Assembly (NCBI GenBank): GCA_903919975.1
Contig: CAIXKE010000092.1
Location: 59,116-123,115, forward strand
From: Akkermansiaceae bacterium
GTDB taxonomy: Bacteria; Verrucomicrobiota; Verrucomicrobiia; Verrucomicrobiales; Akkermansiaceae
DNA length: 64,000 bases
Direction: 5' to 3'
Positions 8,568 through 16,693 of this stretch are shown here, piece by piece. The notes beneath the pieces are model-generated. The model did not search any database. It saw only the letters and a program-made list of their open reading frames with translations, and was not told the origin of the DNA. The translations under genes were made by a program, and so were the position numbers. Position 1 is the first letter of the stretch, and every line of letters starts with the position of its first letter.

Positions 8568-9371
8568 TCACCTCCGTGGCCGACGTCCCATCGCGAGGCG
8601 CAATAGAAGAAGCGGCAACATGGAGATCGCCACTGCTGCCACCGCGGTTTTCAGCGCTGGATAGACGCGTGGGCGATCAAGCGCCAGAGCGGTTAGCGAT
8701 TCGCGGACTACCTGCTCGCGTGAGACATAAAACAATTCGCGCAACGAACCGCCCGGAATGCGCTCGCCACGATGAGCGACGGCTCCGAAACCGGTGTGAA
8801 CCGGCCCCGGACAAACTGCCAACACCGGAATGCCATGTTCGCGCAGCTCAATCCGCAGAGCTTCCGAAAAACTCGTGACGTAGGCCTTGGTAGCCGCATA
8901 CACCGCGAAGTCCGGGATCGGCAGCAAGCTGGCAAGCGAACTCACATTGACCACCGCGCCACGGCCATTGCGGATCATGCCGGGAACCAGCGCATGCGCA
9001 AGATGGGTCAGCGCCTCGATGTTGACTCGCAGCATCGCTTCGAGCCTCTCCCACTCCGCCGTCGCAAACTCGCCATAATCGCCGAGTCCCGCATTGTTGA
9101 CTAACAAATCGGGCAAACTCTCCTGCTCGGCCAACCATTGCGCCAAACGCTCGCGCTCGCTAAAAACCGATAGGTCCGCAGCCACCACCGAGACCGTCAC
9201 TTGGGGAAACATCCCGCCGATCCGCAACGAGAGGTCTTCCAACAACGACGCGCGCCGGGCAACCAGCACGAGATGTCGCACCCGAGGGGCGATCTGCAGG
9301 GCGAATTCCTCGCCAAGGCCGGAAGAAGCGCCCGTCACCACGGCGCATGAGAATGAGAGAACATCGGACAT
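8568..9371 (-). CDS. Short-chain dehydrogenase/reductase (SDR)
   Basis: 267 residues. The classical SDR layout is clear: cofactor loop 'VTGASSGLGEEFALQ' (TGxxxGxG) at ~14, 'AADLS' at ~64, 'NNAGLGDYG' at ~92, catalytic Ser in 'VVNVSSLAS', and the YxxxK pair in 'YAATKAYVTSF'. The extended C-terminus ends in a hydrophobic helix ('TAVAAVAISMLPLLLLRLAMG') and basic tail, suggesting membrane association as in DltE/YqjQ-like SDRs. Substrate not predictable. Confidence 0.88.
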   Translation of the reverse strand: MSDVLSFSCAVVTGASSGLGEEFALQIAPRVRHLVLVARRASLLEDLSLRIGGMFPQVTVSVVAADLSVFSERERLAQWLAEQESLPDLLVNNAGLGDYGEFATAEWERLEAMLRVNIEALTHLAHALVPGMIRNGRGAVVNVSSLASLLPIPDFAVYAATKAYVTSFSEALRIELREHGIPVLAVCPGPVHTGFGAVAHRGERIPGGSLRELFYVSREQVVRESLTALALDRPRVYPALKTAVAAVAISMLPLLLLRLAMGRRPRR

Positions 9372-9474
9372 GCCGTGGAACTACACCACCGCCGCCCATT
9401 GCGCCACCCGGGATTTTCCTATCGGTGTTCGATCCGCCCTTGCGCGGCCACGGCGGAAACACCATTCTCCCGCC

Positions 9475-10602
9475 ATGAGCCAAGATGTGATTTCACTTCT
9501 CCAGCAATTGGTCCGCATCCCATCGGTCAATCCTGACAACGCGCCAGGCACCGATGAGACCGGCGAAGAAACTCTGGCGATCTTTCTATCAGGCTGGTTG
9601 GAATCCATCGGTGCGGAGGTTTTACTCGAAGAGGTCAAACCCGGCCGACCCAATCTCATCGCACGCTTCGCCCCACTCGATGGCCGACCGCGCATTTTGT
9701 TAGGTCCGCATCTCGATACCGTGGGAGTCGGCGGCATGACCATCGATCCCTTCAGCGGAGAGATCCGCGAGGGCAAACTGTGGGGCCGCGGCGCATCCGA
9801 TACCAAGGGGCCGATGGCCGCCATGCTGTGGGCGCTGCATGAAAACCGCGAATGCCTCGCGGAGCTGCCGGTAGCGGTCGATTTCATCGCCTTCATGGGC
9901 GAAGAATCCGGCCAGTGGGGGTCCAAGGATTTTGCAAAACGCCATGGCTCGGACTATCAATTCGCACTGGTCGGCGAGCCGACCGCCATGCAGATCGTGC
10001 ACATCACCAAAGGCTCGATGTGGGCCACCCTGCGGGCCACCGGCAAAGCCGCGCACAGCTCGATGCCGGAACGCGGGGAAAACGCCATTCTCAAGCTGAC
10101 ACGCGCGCTCGACCGTTTGGATTGCCACCTCGGCGCGGAGCTCGCCAGCTTCGCCCACCCACAACTCGGCCACTCGACCCTCAACATCGGACTGATCCGC
10201 GGCGGCGCGCGCCCGAACATCGTGCCGGACCTCGCCGAGGCCGAGCTAGACATCCGCCTCACTCCATCGCTCGCCGACGCCGGCGGGGCCTTGAAACTTC
10301 TAGCAGACACCATCGCATTTCACGATCTCCCTGTGGAAATCGTCAATCCTCATGAAAATCCGCCGATGGAAACGACGGCGGAGCATCCGATGATCCAGGC
10401 ATTGCTCGGGCTTGGCGCACAACTCACGGTCGCACCATGGTTTTCCGATGCCGCGCATCTATCAAACGGCGGCATCCCGAGCATCTGCATCGGCCCGGGA
10501 GTGATCGATCAAGCGCACACCGTGGACGAGTTCATTGAAATCGACGCCTTGAAACAAGGTGCCGAGTTCTTCACCCGCTTCATCGCGGGACTCGCCGGGT
10601 GA
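9475..10602 (+). CDS. M20-family peptidase/deacylase (ArgE/DapE/CPG2-like)
   Basis: 375 residues from ATG 9475; the open frame runs further upstream but overlaps the divergent SDR gene. Metal-site motifs: 'GPHLDTVGVGG' (His, Asp), 'WGRGASDTKGP' (bridging Asp), 'FMGEESGQWGS' (catalytic Glu and metal Glu), 'LVGEPT' (metal Glu) and the C-terminal His in 'DQAHTVDEFIEI'. The middle lid domain 'MWATLRATGKAAHSSMPERG' is typical. The reaction is probably hydrolysis of an N-acyl amino acid or dipeptide. It could serve arginine or lysine synthesis, but no ara/dap neighbours support a specific symbol. Confidence 0.88.
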   Translation: MSQDVISLLQQLVRIPSVNPDNAPGTDETGEETLAIFLSGWLESIGAEVLLEEVKPGRPNLIARFAPLDGRPRILLGPHLDTVGVGGMTIDPFSGEIREGKLWGRGASDTKGPMAAMLWALHENRECLAELPVAVDFIAFMGEESGQWGSKDFAKRHGSDYQFALVGEPTAMQIVHITKGSMWATLRATGKAAHSSMPERGENAILKLTRALDRLDCHLGAELASFAHPQLGHSTLNIGLIRGGARPNIVPDLAEAELDIRLTPSLADAGGALKLLADTIAFHDLPVEIVNPHENPPMETTAEHPMIQALLGLGAQLTVAPWFSDAAHLSNGGIPSICIGPGVIDQAHTVDEFIEIDALKQGAEFFTRFIAGLAG

Positions 10603-10642
10603 AAACAAAAAACGCGCCACAAAGACCGGAGATCCGGCCCGG

Positions 10643-10756
10643 ATCAAGGAAGGGCGAAACAGGTTCGCCCACGCCCATGAGGTGACCATGAAAAGCGTTT
10701 CGCTCAACTCATTGGCTTTTCATGGGCACGGCGGACACGTTCCGCCGCTCCGTGAG
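10643..10756 (+). repeat. Dispersed repeat family 3, copy 1
   Basis: Begins ATCAAGGAAGGGCGAAACAG, contains CCCATGAGGTGACCATGAAA and CTCATTGGCTTTTCATGG, and ends near CGGACACGTTCCGCCGCTCC. The same blocks in the same order recur at 23540-23689, where the copy has ~37 extra bases. Lies between two convergent genes. Confidence 0.8.
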
Positions 10757-10759
10757 GGA

Positions 10760-11191
10760 TCAAGCGATCTGAGTCGGGCCGTTCGCGTCTTGCGTCACTT
10801 GGACGATGCGCAGCGGCAGGCGGACGAGGATTTCGCCGTCGCAGCCGATATCGATCGAATAGATGCCGGCCTCCGGAAACCGCAGTCCTTGGAGATTCAT
10901 CACGATGTTGCGCGTCAGGAACGGCACGTTCTTCGGCAGTTGCACGTCGAACTCAGGCTCGATCGGCATGTGGTTGGGATCAAGCGATTCGCCATCCTCA
11001 TTGATGATATTGATCGAGAGCTTGTGACGGCCCGCATCTTCCGGAGTGAAGCAAAAGCGCATGGCAAGCGCGCAGGTCGGGTGCACGACCGGGACGGCGC
11101 GGGCCGCGAGAGTATCGAAAGTTCCGGAGATAACGAGCTTGCCGTTGTAGTCAGCCGCGAAGTCGCAAAGAGTGGCGATTTGAATGTCCAT
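10760..11191 (-). CDS. Conserved hypothetical protein (resembles DUF6941)
   Basis: 143 residues. Opens 'MDIQIATLCDFAADYNGKL' and continues 'ISGTFDTLAARAVPVVHPTC', a pattern I associate with small beta-rich proteins of the DUF6941 type in Planctomycetes/Verrucomicrobia relatives. No signal peptide, membrane helix or catalytic motif. It stands alone behind a 590-bp upstream region that holds DnaA-box-like motifs. Function unknown. Confidence 0.7.
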   Translation of the reverse strand: MDIQIATLCDFAADYNGKLVISGTFDTLAARAVPVVHPTCALAMRFCFTPEDAGRHKLSINIINEDGESLDPNHMPIEPEFDVQLPKNVPFLTRNIVMNLQGLRFPEAGIYSIDIGCDGEILVRLPLRIVQVTQDANGPTQIA

Positions 11192-11371
11192 GATGGATGA
11201 TTGAATGGATTAAGTGCCACCCGCAAATTGACGCGGTCAGCGCCTCTTGTCTGAAGGCTGCAGGGGACCGCGTAAAGCGCAAAGAACCGACCCAGACGCC
11301 CGTTGGGAAAATTCATCCTGCTTAGCGTCGCAAAGGCTCGCAGGTCAGTGGTTTCCGCAGATTTCCCCAAG

Positions 11372-11723
11372 TTGTTCACAATGCGGAATTAAATGGGTTT
11401 TCTGAGGCACACTGAAAATCAATGATTCAACTACAAGTTCACCCAAAATCCTGTTTCACCGGATAAAGCCTGCGAACGACCTGTGAATAACCTGAGAATA
11501 TTCGTGAATGACTCTTCCAAATAACCACGTAACCCATTGATCTTAAACATACAAGAGACTTGAAATTGTTGACTCCGCGAAAACAAACGCCCGCCAATTC
11601 CATTTTAATCTTTTCACGTGAATTCCTGTTTGGAGCTACTATCGCCTCTGCGCTCAGTGTGACACCGATGTCACAATCCGTGGAATGGCGGGCAAAAAGC
11701 CGCTTTATCACAAGTTATTCACA
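11372..11723. other. AT-rich 590-bp intergenic region with DnaA-box-like motifs (candidate origin or DnaA target)
   Basis: The gene-free region spans 11192-11783. It contains TTGTTCACA (11372-11380), TGTGAATAA, the complement of TTATTCACA (11482-11490), and TTATTCACA (11715-11723). A looser TTTATCACA lies at 11704-11712. Two boxes share a wider context, AAGTTNTTCACAAT. The stretch also holds an 18-bp palindrome TGTGACACCGATGTCACA (11658-11675) and is more AT-rich than its surroundings. No dnaA, dnaN or parAB is nearby, so origin function is only a hypothesis. A 90-codon open frame on the minus strand inside it looks spurious. Confidence 0.4.
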
Positions 11724-11783
11724 ATCCCTTCCTATGGATATTTGAAGACCTGCTGATACTAAAAGATCATTCACTCCCATCCA

Positions 11784-13004
11784 TCACGCTTTCACCAGCG
11801 TCATCACGCATTCGAGATGCCGCGTGTGCGGAAATAAGTCGAAGGGTTGCACGTCGGCAAGTTGGTATCCGCCCTCCGCCAGCAGTTTCAGATCGCGCAC
11901 CTGAGTGGCCGGATCGCAGGAAACATAGACGACGCGAGCCGGGTTGAATTTCACCAATTGAGCGATGAATTCCGGAGTGCAGCCCTTGCGCGGAGGGTCG
12001 ATCACCACCGCCGTCGCGGCGGCAGGGAAGTTAATTTCCGCAAAAATATCCTCGGCGGAGGCGGTGAGAAAAGTGGCGTTGGAGATCTGATTGGCGGCCG
12101 CGTTTTTGCGCGCCCATTCGCAAGAGGTTTCGGAAACCTCTACCCCCGCCACCTTTTCAAAGCGTCCCGCCAATGTCAGCGCGAACAACCCGGAACCGCA
12201 ATATGCATCGACCAAAAACCGCACGCCATCCGCCGCCGCCTGCTGCGCCACGTATCCCGTAAACGCGGGCAAAATATACGGATTGTTTTGAAAGAAATCG
12301 CCCGCGAGAAATTGAAATGTCAACTCCCCTACCCGCTCAGTAGCGGTCGCCCGAAAATCCGTTTCCACGCGGTCGCCAGTGGCGCGCATCAGGATCGTCG
12401 AACCGCGCTTGAAGGTGTGTGCCTTCGCGCGGATGCCCGCACGGATTTCCGGCAGCGCGGTGTTGATGGTTTCCATGGCGATCGTGCATTGCGGCACATC
12501 GATGATGCGCGAGCGCTGGCCGTTGGCCAAAAACCCGATCGTGCCAATCTCGCCCTGACGCGGAGTATCAAAATGCGGCGTGATCTTCGATCGGTAATGC
12601 CAAATCTGATCTGTCGTGAGACAGAAATTCACCGGAAAAACCACTCCCGCCATGTGTTTCATCAACTCGCCCACCTGGCGGGTTTTCCATTCGAGTTGTT
12701 TCTGATAGTCGAGGTGCTGGTATTGGCAGCCACCACATTCGCCGAACAACGGGCAAACCGGCTGCACGCGGTCCGGCGATGGCACCAAGACCTCCACCAG
12801 ATCCGCATGCGAGCAGTTTTTATCATTCCGATAGACCCGCGCCTTCACCGTTTCACCCGGCAAGGCGAATGGCACGAACACCACCCAGCCATCCACCCGC
12901 GCCACGCCCGAACCCAGATTCGTCAAGGAATCAATCGTTAGCTCAATCTCCTGATGATACTCAAACGGAGTCGGGACGAATTTTTTCGGAGGTCGCTGAT
13001 GCAT
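11784..13004 (-). CDS. 23S rRNA/tRNA (uracil-5-)-methyltransferase, TrmA/RlmD family
   Basis: 406 residues from the ATG at 13004; the upstream extension lacks family resemblance. Order: TRAM RNA-binding domain ('IELTIDSLTNLGSGVARVDG'), 4Fe-4S cysteine motif 'CPLFGECGGCQYQH', the SAM-binding block ('VDAYCGSGLFALTLAGRFEK', 'GVEVSETSCEWAR'), 'VVIDPPRKGC' and the catalytic Cys in 'VVYVSCDPATQVRDL'. It methylates C5 of a uridine in rRNA or tRNA; the exact site (RlmD/RlmC/TrmA) cannot be decided. Confidence 0.9.
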   Translation of the reverse strand: MHQRPPKKFVPTPFEYHQEIELTIDSLTNLGSGVARVDGWVVFVPFALPGETVKARVYRNDKNCSHADLVEVLVPSPDRVQPVCPLFGECGGCQYQHLDYQKQLEWKTRQVGELMKHMAGVVFPVNFCLTTDQIWHYRSKITPHFDTPRQGEIGTIGFLANGQRSRIIDVPQCTIAMETINTALPEIRAGIRAKAHTFKRGSTILMRATGDRVETDFRATATERVGELTFQFLAGDFFQNNPYILPAFTGYVAQQAAADGVRFLVDAYCGSGLFALTLAGRFEKVAGVEVSETSCEWARKNAAANQISNATFLTASAEDIFAEINFPAAATAVVIDPPRKGCTPEFIAQLVKFNPARVVYVSCDPATQVRDLKLLAEGGYQLADVQPFDLFPHTRHLECVMTLVKA

Positions 13005-13099
13005 GGTCGGACGCGAAGATTGTCCGCCGCCGGGAATTCGGGCAATCGAAACTTCATGGAATGAAGCGACCCATCTCACGGAGCGCGTCAGCATCCTAC

Positions 13100-13213
13100 G
13101 GAGCGCCGATATTCTGTCGGCTGTCGGCGGGGGGGCATTCTGTCACCCGTCTTCCGCGAAGCTCGACGGACAGTATGTCCGTCATCCAGCAGCGCGCAAA
13201 ATGCACGCGCTCC
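13100..13213 (+). repeat. 117-bp dispersed repeat, copy C
   Basis: 114-bp member, same orientation as A and B, with a 3-bp deletion in the GAAGCGAC segment (here GAAGCTCGACGG). Followed by the same 'GAATCCTTAAAGGCATTGGGCT' text as copy B, then GAAGCCAGCGCTCCG. Preceded by TCCTAC, as is copy H. Confidence 0.9.
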
Positions 13214-13273
13214 AACAAGCCTGAATCCTTAAAGGCATTGGGCTGAAGCCAGCGCTCCGTGCGAAATCGAAAG

Positions 13274-13912
13274 TTACGGGGCCGTCGCGAAGGGTTTCGC
13301 CGTGACGCGCTGGTGAACTTCGTTCGGCATCCATGTCCATGGATTGACGTTTTTCTGCGTGAACACCGCGATTCCGATAACGCCGACGTTCCGCGTATTG
13401 CCATGACGCATGTTGGCATAGGAATTCGAGACACTTGAAAACTTGAACGCTGCCACCCGGCTGTAACTCGTCCGAAAACCTTCGATTCCCACAGTTTTTC
13501 CGGGCTCAACAATGTATCCGCGCTTCGAGAACGATGCGGATTGGCCGTCTTGGACGTCCAGCCCGTCCACACTCGCAACAATTTCCAACGCGCTCTTGCA
13601 GCGGTTTTTCACGACGATCGAATAGTTTGATCCATGATCACCCGCTACAAGACGTCTGCCGTATCAACCTTCTTTGTAACTCGGCAAAAACCCAATCCCA
13701 CCCTTCACGCCCCACTCCACCAAGTCGCCGGCCGCCGTTTGCATCGGCGACACACGCTCCTTATAGCCACTCATCGCATCCACGCCTATGGAGTCATTGT
13801 AATAGATGGCGTCCGTGCCCGCCGGCTTCGATGAGGCCTGGTGCGCAGGAGACCCCGGCGATCCGACGTTCGGCGCACAGGAATTTTCCTGCATTTGGCA
13901 CAATGCGCCCAT
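13274..13912 (-). pseudogene. Conserved secreted-type protein gene interrupted by one in-frame TGA
   Basis: One reading frame runs through 13912-13274 with a single TGA at 13664-13666. The residues before (ending 'GFLPSYKEG') and after ('YGRRLVAGDHGSNYSIVVKN') read as one protein. The downstream part ('EIVASVDGLDVQDGQSAS', 'KRGYIVEPGKTVGIEGFR', 'NVGVIGIAVFTQ') matches a conserved proteobacterial/verrucomicrobial family of unknown function that I recognise by pattern only. CGA (Arg) to TGA is the simplest origin. Total ~212 codons. The 5' end is unclear because its ATG shares the CATG at 13910-13913 with the divergent gene. Confidence 0.65.
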
Positions 13913-15029
13913 GAAACGATTTGAAGACGGCCAAATTTCACGCCGGGAGCGTCAGGTGATGGACATCCTTTTCCGCAAGGGCAAGGCCACCGCCGAGGAG
14001 GTGCTCGCGGAACTGCCGGATCCGCCGGGTTATTCCGCCGTGCGGGCCTTGCTACTGACGCTGGAGCAGAAGGAATTGGTGACGCATTCGAAGGATTTGC
14101 GGCGTTATGTTTATCTGCCCCCGTGCCTGAATATGATTCCAGCCCTCACATTTTCCACCATCGCCGCCGCCCTGGTTTTTCTAGCAGGCCGCAGAGATGC
14201 GGCGCGTTATCCAAGGCTCACGGTCCTGTTGCTTATCATGTTAGGCGCATTCCCATTGGTGGCCGCAGTGTTGCCGGAGATCGAGGTGCCTCCATCGCAT
14301 GCTGGCACGGTTAGCACTCCCGGAGTTTCATAGATCGACTATCTACCTGCCATCTGGGCTTCGGGTTTCGTGCTGGCGATCATCCGATTGTCGCATGCGC
14401 TCGCGGTCCTGCACCGCTGGAAAAAACAAGCGGTGGAAGTGGCCCGGATCGACGGTGTGGCGATCTGCGAACTGCCGGGTTTACGAGGCCCCGTGGCGGC
14501 CGGCGCCTGGGATCCGGTGGTCTTCGTTCCGGAGTCCTGGCACGCCTGGCACGCCGACCACAAACGCATCGTTCTCGCCCACGAACTGGCGCACCACACC
14601 AGACGCGATCCGCTTTGGCGACTGCTGGCGGAACTGGCATGTGCCGTCCATTGGCATCACCCGCTCGCCTACTGGATGAAGCGCCGTTTCATCATGCAAT
14701 GCGAATATGCCTGTGACGCGCTGGTGCTCGGCAAGGGCATCGATCCAAAAGCCTACGCCACCGTGCTGTGTGACTTCGCCAGTCAATGCTCGCCATCCCC
14801 GCTCGCATCCGCCATGGCGGAAACCAAATCGTTAGAGTCACGCGTTCGCAGGATGCTGAAGCCACCCGGCAGCTTGAGCGCAAGAGCTCTCACACTACTC
14901 GCCCTGCTCGGCATTCTAACGGCTTGTTCGCTTTCAATGATCGGACGGAAACATCCGAAATCCGCAGACATCCCCGCAGCAGAAGTCGAGCTGCGCTGGT
15001 CGGCAAACCCATTTCCGACCGAACCTTGA
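13911..15029 (+). pseudogene. BlaI/MecI-type repressor domain fused in frame to M56 (BlaR1-like) peptidase, interrupted by TAG
   Basis: Residues 1-70 are a BlaI winged helix ('ISRRERQVMDILFRKGKATAEEVLAEL'), but the dimerisation tail is missing and the frame passes at 'YVYLPP' directly into membrane helices of an M56 peptidase ('ALTFSTIAAALVFLAG'). A TAG at 14331-14333 interrupts the frame. After it, 'IDYLPAIWASGFVLAII' and the zinc motif HELAH ('IVLAHELAHHTRRDP') continue in the same frame to a Cys-containing last helix ('LLALLGILTACSLSMIG'). In bla/mec-type systems these are two proteins, a sensor peptidase and the repressor it cleaves. Here they look merged by deletion, then hit by a CAG-to-TAG change, unless the stop is read through. 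Confidence 0.65.
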
Positions 15030-15045
15030 AGCGATGCCCGCTTGA

Positions 15046-15933
15046 TCACGGGTCAACATGAGAGGACTCCTCCGCCAGCGCCGCCAACACCTTGACCGCC
15101 TGCCACGCGGCATCCACATCGTGCACGCGGAAGATCTGCGCGCCACGTTCCATCGCCGCCGCGATGCAAGCGATCGTCCCCGCATCCCGGTCTCGCGGGT
15201 CCGGCAGTCCGAGCACCTCGCCGATCACGGTTTTCCGAGAAACCGGCACCAGCAGCGGCCGCCCGAAGCGCTGCAAGCGTGCCAAATCCCGATAGACCGT
15301 TAGGTTATCATCCCGCTGTTTCGCAAAATCGATTCCCGGATCCAAAATCACCGCCTCAGGGCCCAATCCCGCGGCCTCCGCCAGCGCGATTTTCTCCTCA
15401 AAAAAACGCTCCATCGCCCCCATCACATCCGCCCACTGTTGGGAAACGTGCGGGATTTTCGGCTCGCCCACGCTGTGCATGATCAACAACGCTGCGCCGT
15501 GCAGAGCGCAAGCACGCGCATTGCGGTCGTCAGGCAAGGCCCCCATATCGTTGACCAATTCCACCTTTCCCATCCGCAAAACCCCCTCCACCACCTCAGG
15601 CCGCCAAGTGTTCGCCGATAAAACCGGCGGCCAAACCTGCATTTCATCCCTCGCCTCCACCCCGCACCAAACATCTTCCCACTGCTCAATGAATCCCCGA
15701 AACCGCCGGATTTCCTCCGCCACCGGCACCGCCTCACGATTCGTCCGCGCGCTCTCCGCCCCCACATCGATCACATCCGCGCCCGCCCGCACCTGCGCCT
15801 GAGCCTGCTCCACCGCCGCCGCGAAATCCAAGGTCCCATCCCCGGAAAACGAATCATCGTTCACATTCACTATCCCCATCACCAAGGGACGCCGGGGAAA
15901 TTCAATCACCCTCACAGGAAGTCGTAAACGCAT
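15046..15933 (-). CDS. folP: Dihydropteroate synthase
   Basis: 295 residues. Pterin/pABA-binding TIM-barrel motifs are present: 'VMGIVNVNDDSFSGDG', 'GADVIDVGAESAR', 'ELVNDMGALPD', 'VILDPGIDFAKQRDDNL', 'VPVSRKTVIGEVLG' and terminal 'FRVHDV'. It condenses pABA with dihydropterin pyrophosphate in folate synthesis. Two unusual points: the strand-3 motif usually read SIDT is 'SANTWRP' (Asp to Asn), and the phosphate loop reads 'NVNDDSFSGDG' rather than NVTPDSFSDGG. The gene lies 12 bp after a nucleotidyltransferase gene on the same strand. Confidence 0.85.
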   Translation of the reverse strand: MRLRLPVRVIEFPRRPLVMGIVNVNDDSFSGDGTLDFAAAVEQAQAQVRAGADVIDVGAESARTNREAVPVAEEIRRFRGFIEQWEDVWCGVEARDEMQVWPPVLSANTWRPEVVEGVLRMGKVELVNDMGALPDDRNARACALHGAALLIMHSVGEPKIPHVSQQWADVMGAMERFFEEKIALAEAAGLGPEAVILDPGIDFAKQRDDNLTVYRDLARLQRFGRPLLVPVSRKTVIGEVLGLPDPRDRDAGTIACIAAAMERGAQIFRVHDVDAAWQAVKVLAALAEESSHVDP

Positions 15934-15945
15934 ACATCAAACCCT

Positions 15946-16557
15946 TCACCCTTCGGGATCATCCAGAATCATCTGCAATCTCCGATTGAGCTCGGCCGGA
16001 AATTGCTCGGGCCAACTTGCATCCACAAGTCCCACCGCGATCAAATCGCGTAGGTGCATGCGGTCCTTGTCGCGAAAGGAAATCAGTTTCATCCGGACAA
16101 GATCCACCAGCGGGATCAATTCAAAGCCATCTCCTTTTTCGGTTTTGACGAGCTCCGGGGTCGCCTCAATCGCATCCGGCACCGCTTTTTCACCAGCCCA
16201 AAGCACATGCACGGCATCGCGAATCTTCGCGTCCGGGCCATCCAGAAAGACGTCCATCGAAGCCGCCTTGCCTAGGGACGCAACCCGGCGATGCACAAAT
16301 CCAGCCGACTCCAACGCCGCACAAGCAAGCGCCATGTCCTCGCGCCGCAACAGAATATCCACATCCCGCGTGTTGCGCACTGCCGACTCATCCACTCGGG
16401 AAACCCACGCGGCCACGGCATTTCCGCCGACCACTGCGTAATCCACACCCAACTGCGCAAGAGCCGCAGCTGCGCGTTCGAGCCGCCTTTTTACATCATC
16501 GATGCCTTTTGCCATGCGTTGCCAAGATACGGATTGAAGAGCGATTTCTGTGCTCAT
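15946..16557 (-). CDS. Nucleotidyltransferase-fold protein (AbiEii/MNT-like)
   Basis: 203 residues. The nucleotidyltransferase core is visible: 'LGVDYAVVGGNAVAAWV' (GG), 'TRDVDILLRREDM' (DxD) and a later acidic strand ('SMDVFLDGPDAKI'). The C-terminal helical part ends 'KDRMHLRDLIAVGLV'. Similar stand-alone proteins occur as AbiEii-like toxins or unassigned NTases. No antitoxin gene is adjacent, so a toxin role is only a possibility. It is upstream of folP in the same direction (12-bp gap) and divergent from aroC. Confidence 0.7.
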   Translation of the reverse strand: MSTEIALQSVSWQRMAKGIDDVKRRLERAAAALAQLGVDYAVVGGNAVAAWVSRVDESAVRNTRDVDILLRREDMALACAALESAGFVHRRVASLGKAASMDVFLDGPDAKIRDAVHVLWAGEKAVPDAIEATPELVKTEKGDGFELIPLVDLVRMKLISFRDKDRMHLRDLIAVGLVDASWPEQFPAELNRRLQMILDDPEG

Positions 16558-16693
16558 GTCCGAACCTTGCCACGAAAATGCAGCGAACCAAAGTGCATTT
16601 TCCCGTTAAGATGCCTGCGCGCTCCCAAATCTCAAATCCCCCCGCCCGCCAATCCCGCTTGCCCATATCGGCTGCTTCATTAGTCTTCCCCGC

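Noticed and set aside
11658..11675. CRP-type binding site in the palindrome TGTGACACCGATGTCACA
   Set aside because: The half-sites TGTGA and TCACA are separated by 8 bases instead of the 6 of the CRP consensus, and no CRP gene or regulon context is visible.
11439..11711. 90-codon open frame on the minus strand in the AT-rich gap
   Set aside because: No family resemblance, unlike codon use of neighbours, and it overlaps the DnaA-box-like motifs.
13911..15029. Frameshift as cause of the BlaI-M56 break
   Set aside because: Both parts are in the same frame; only the TAG at 14331-14333 separates them, so no indel is needed.
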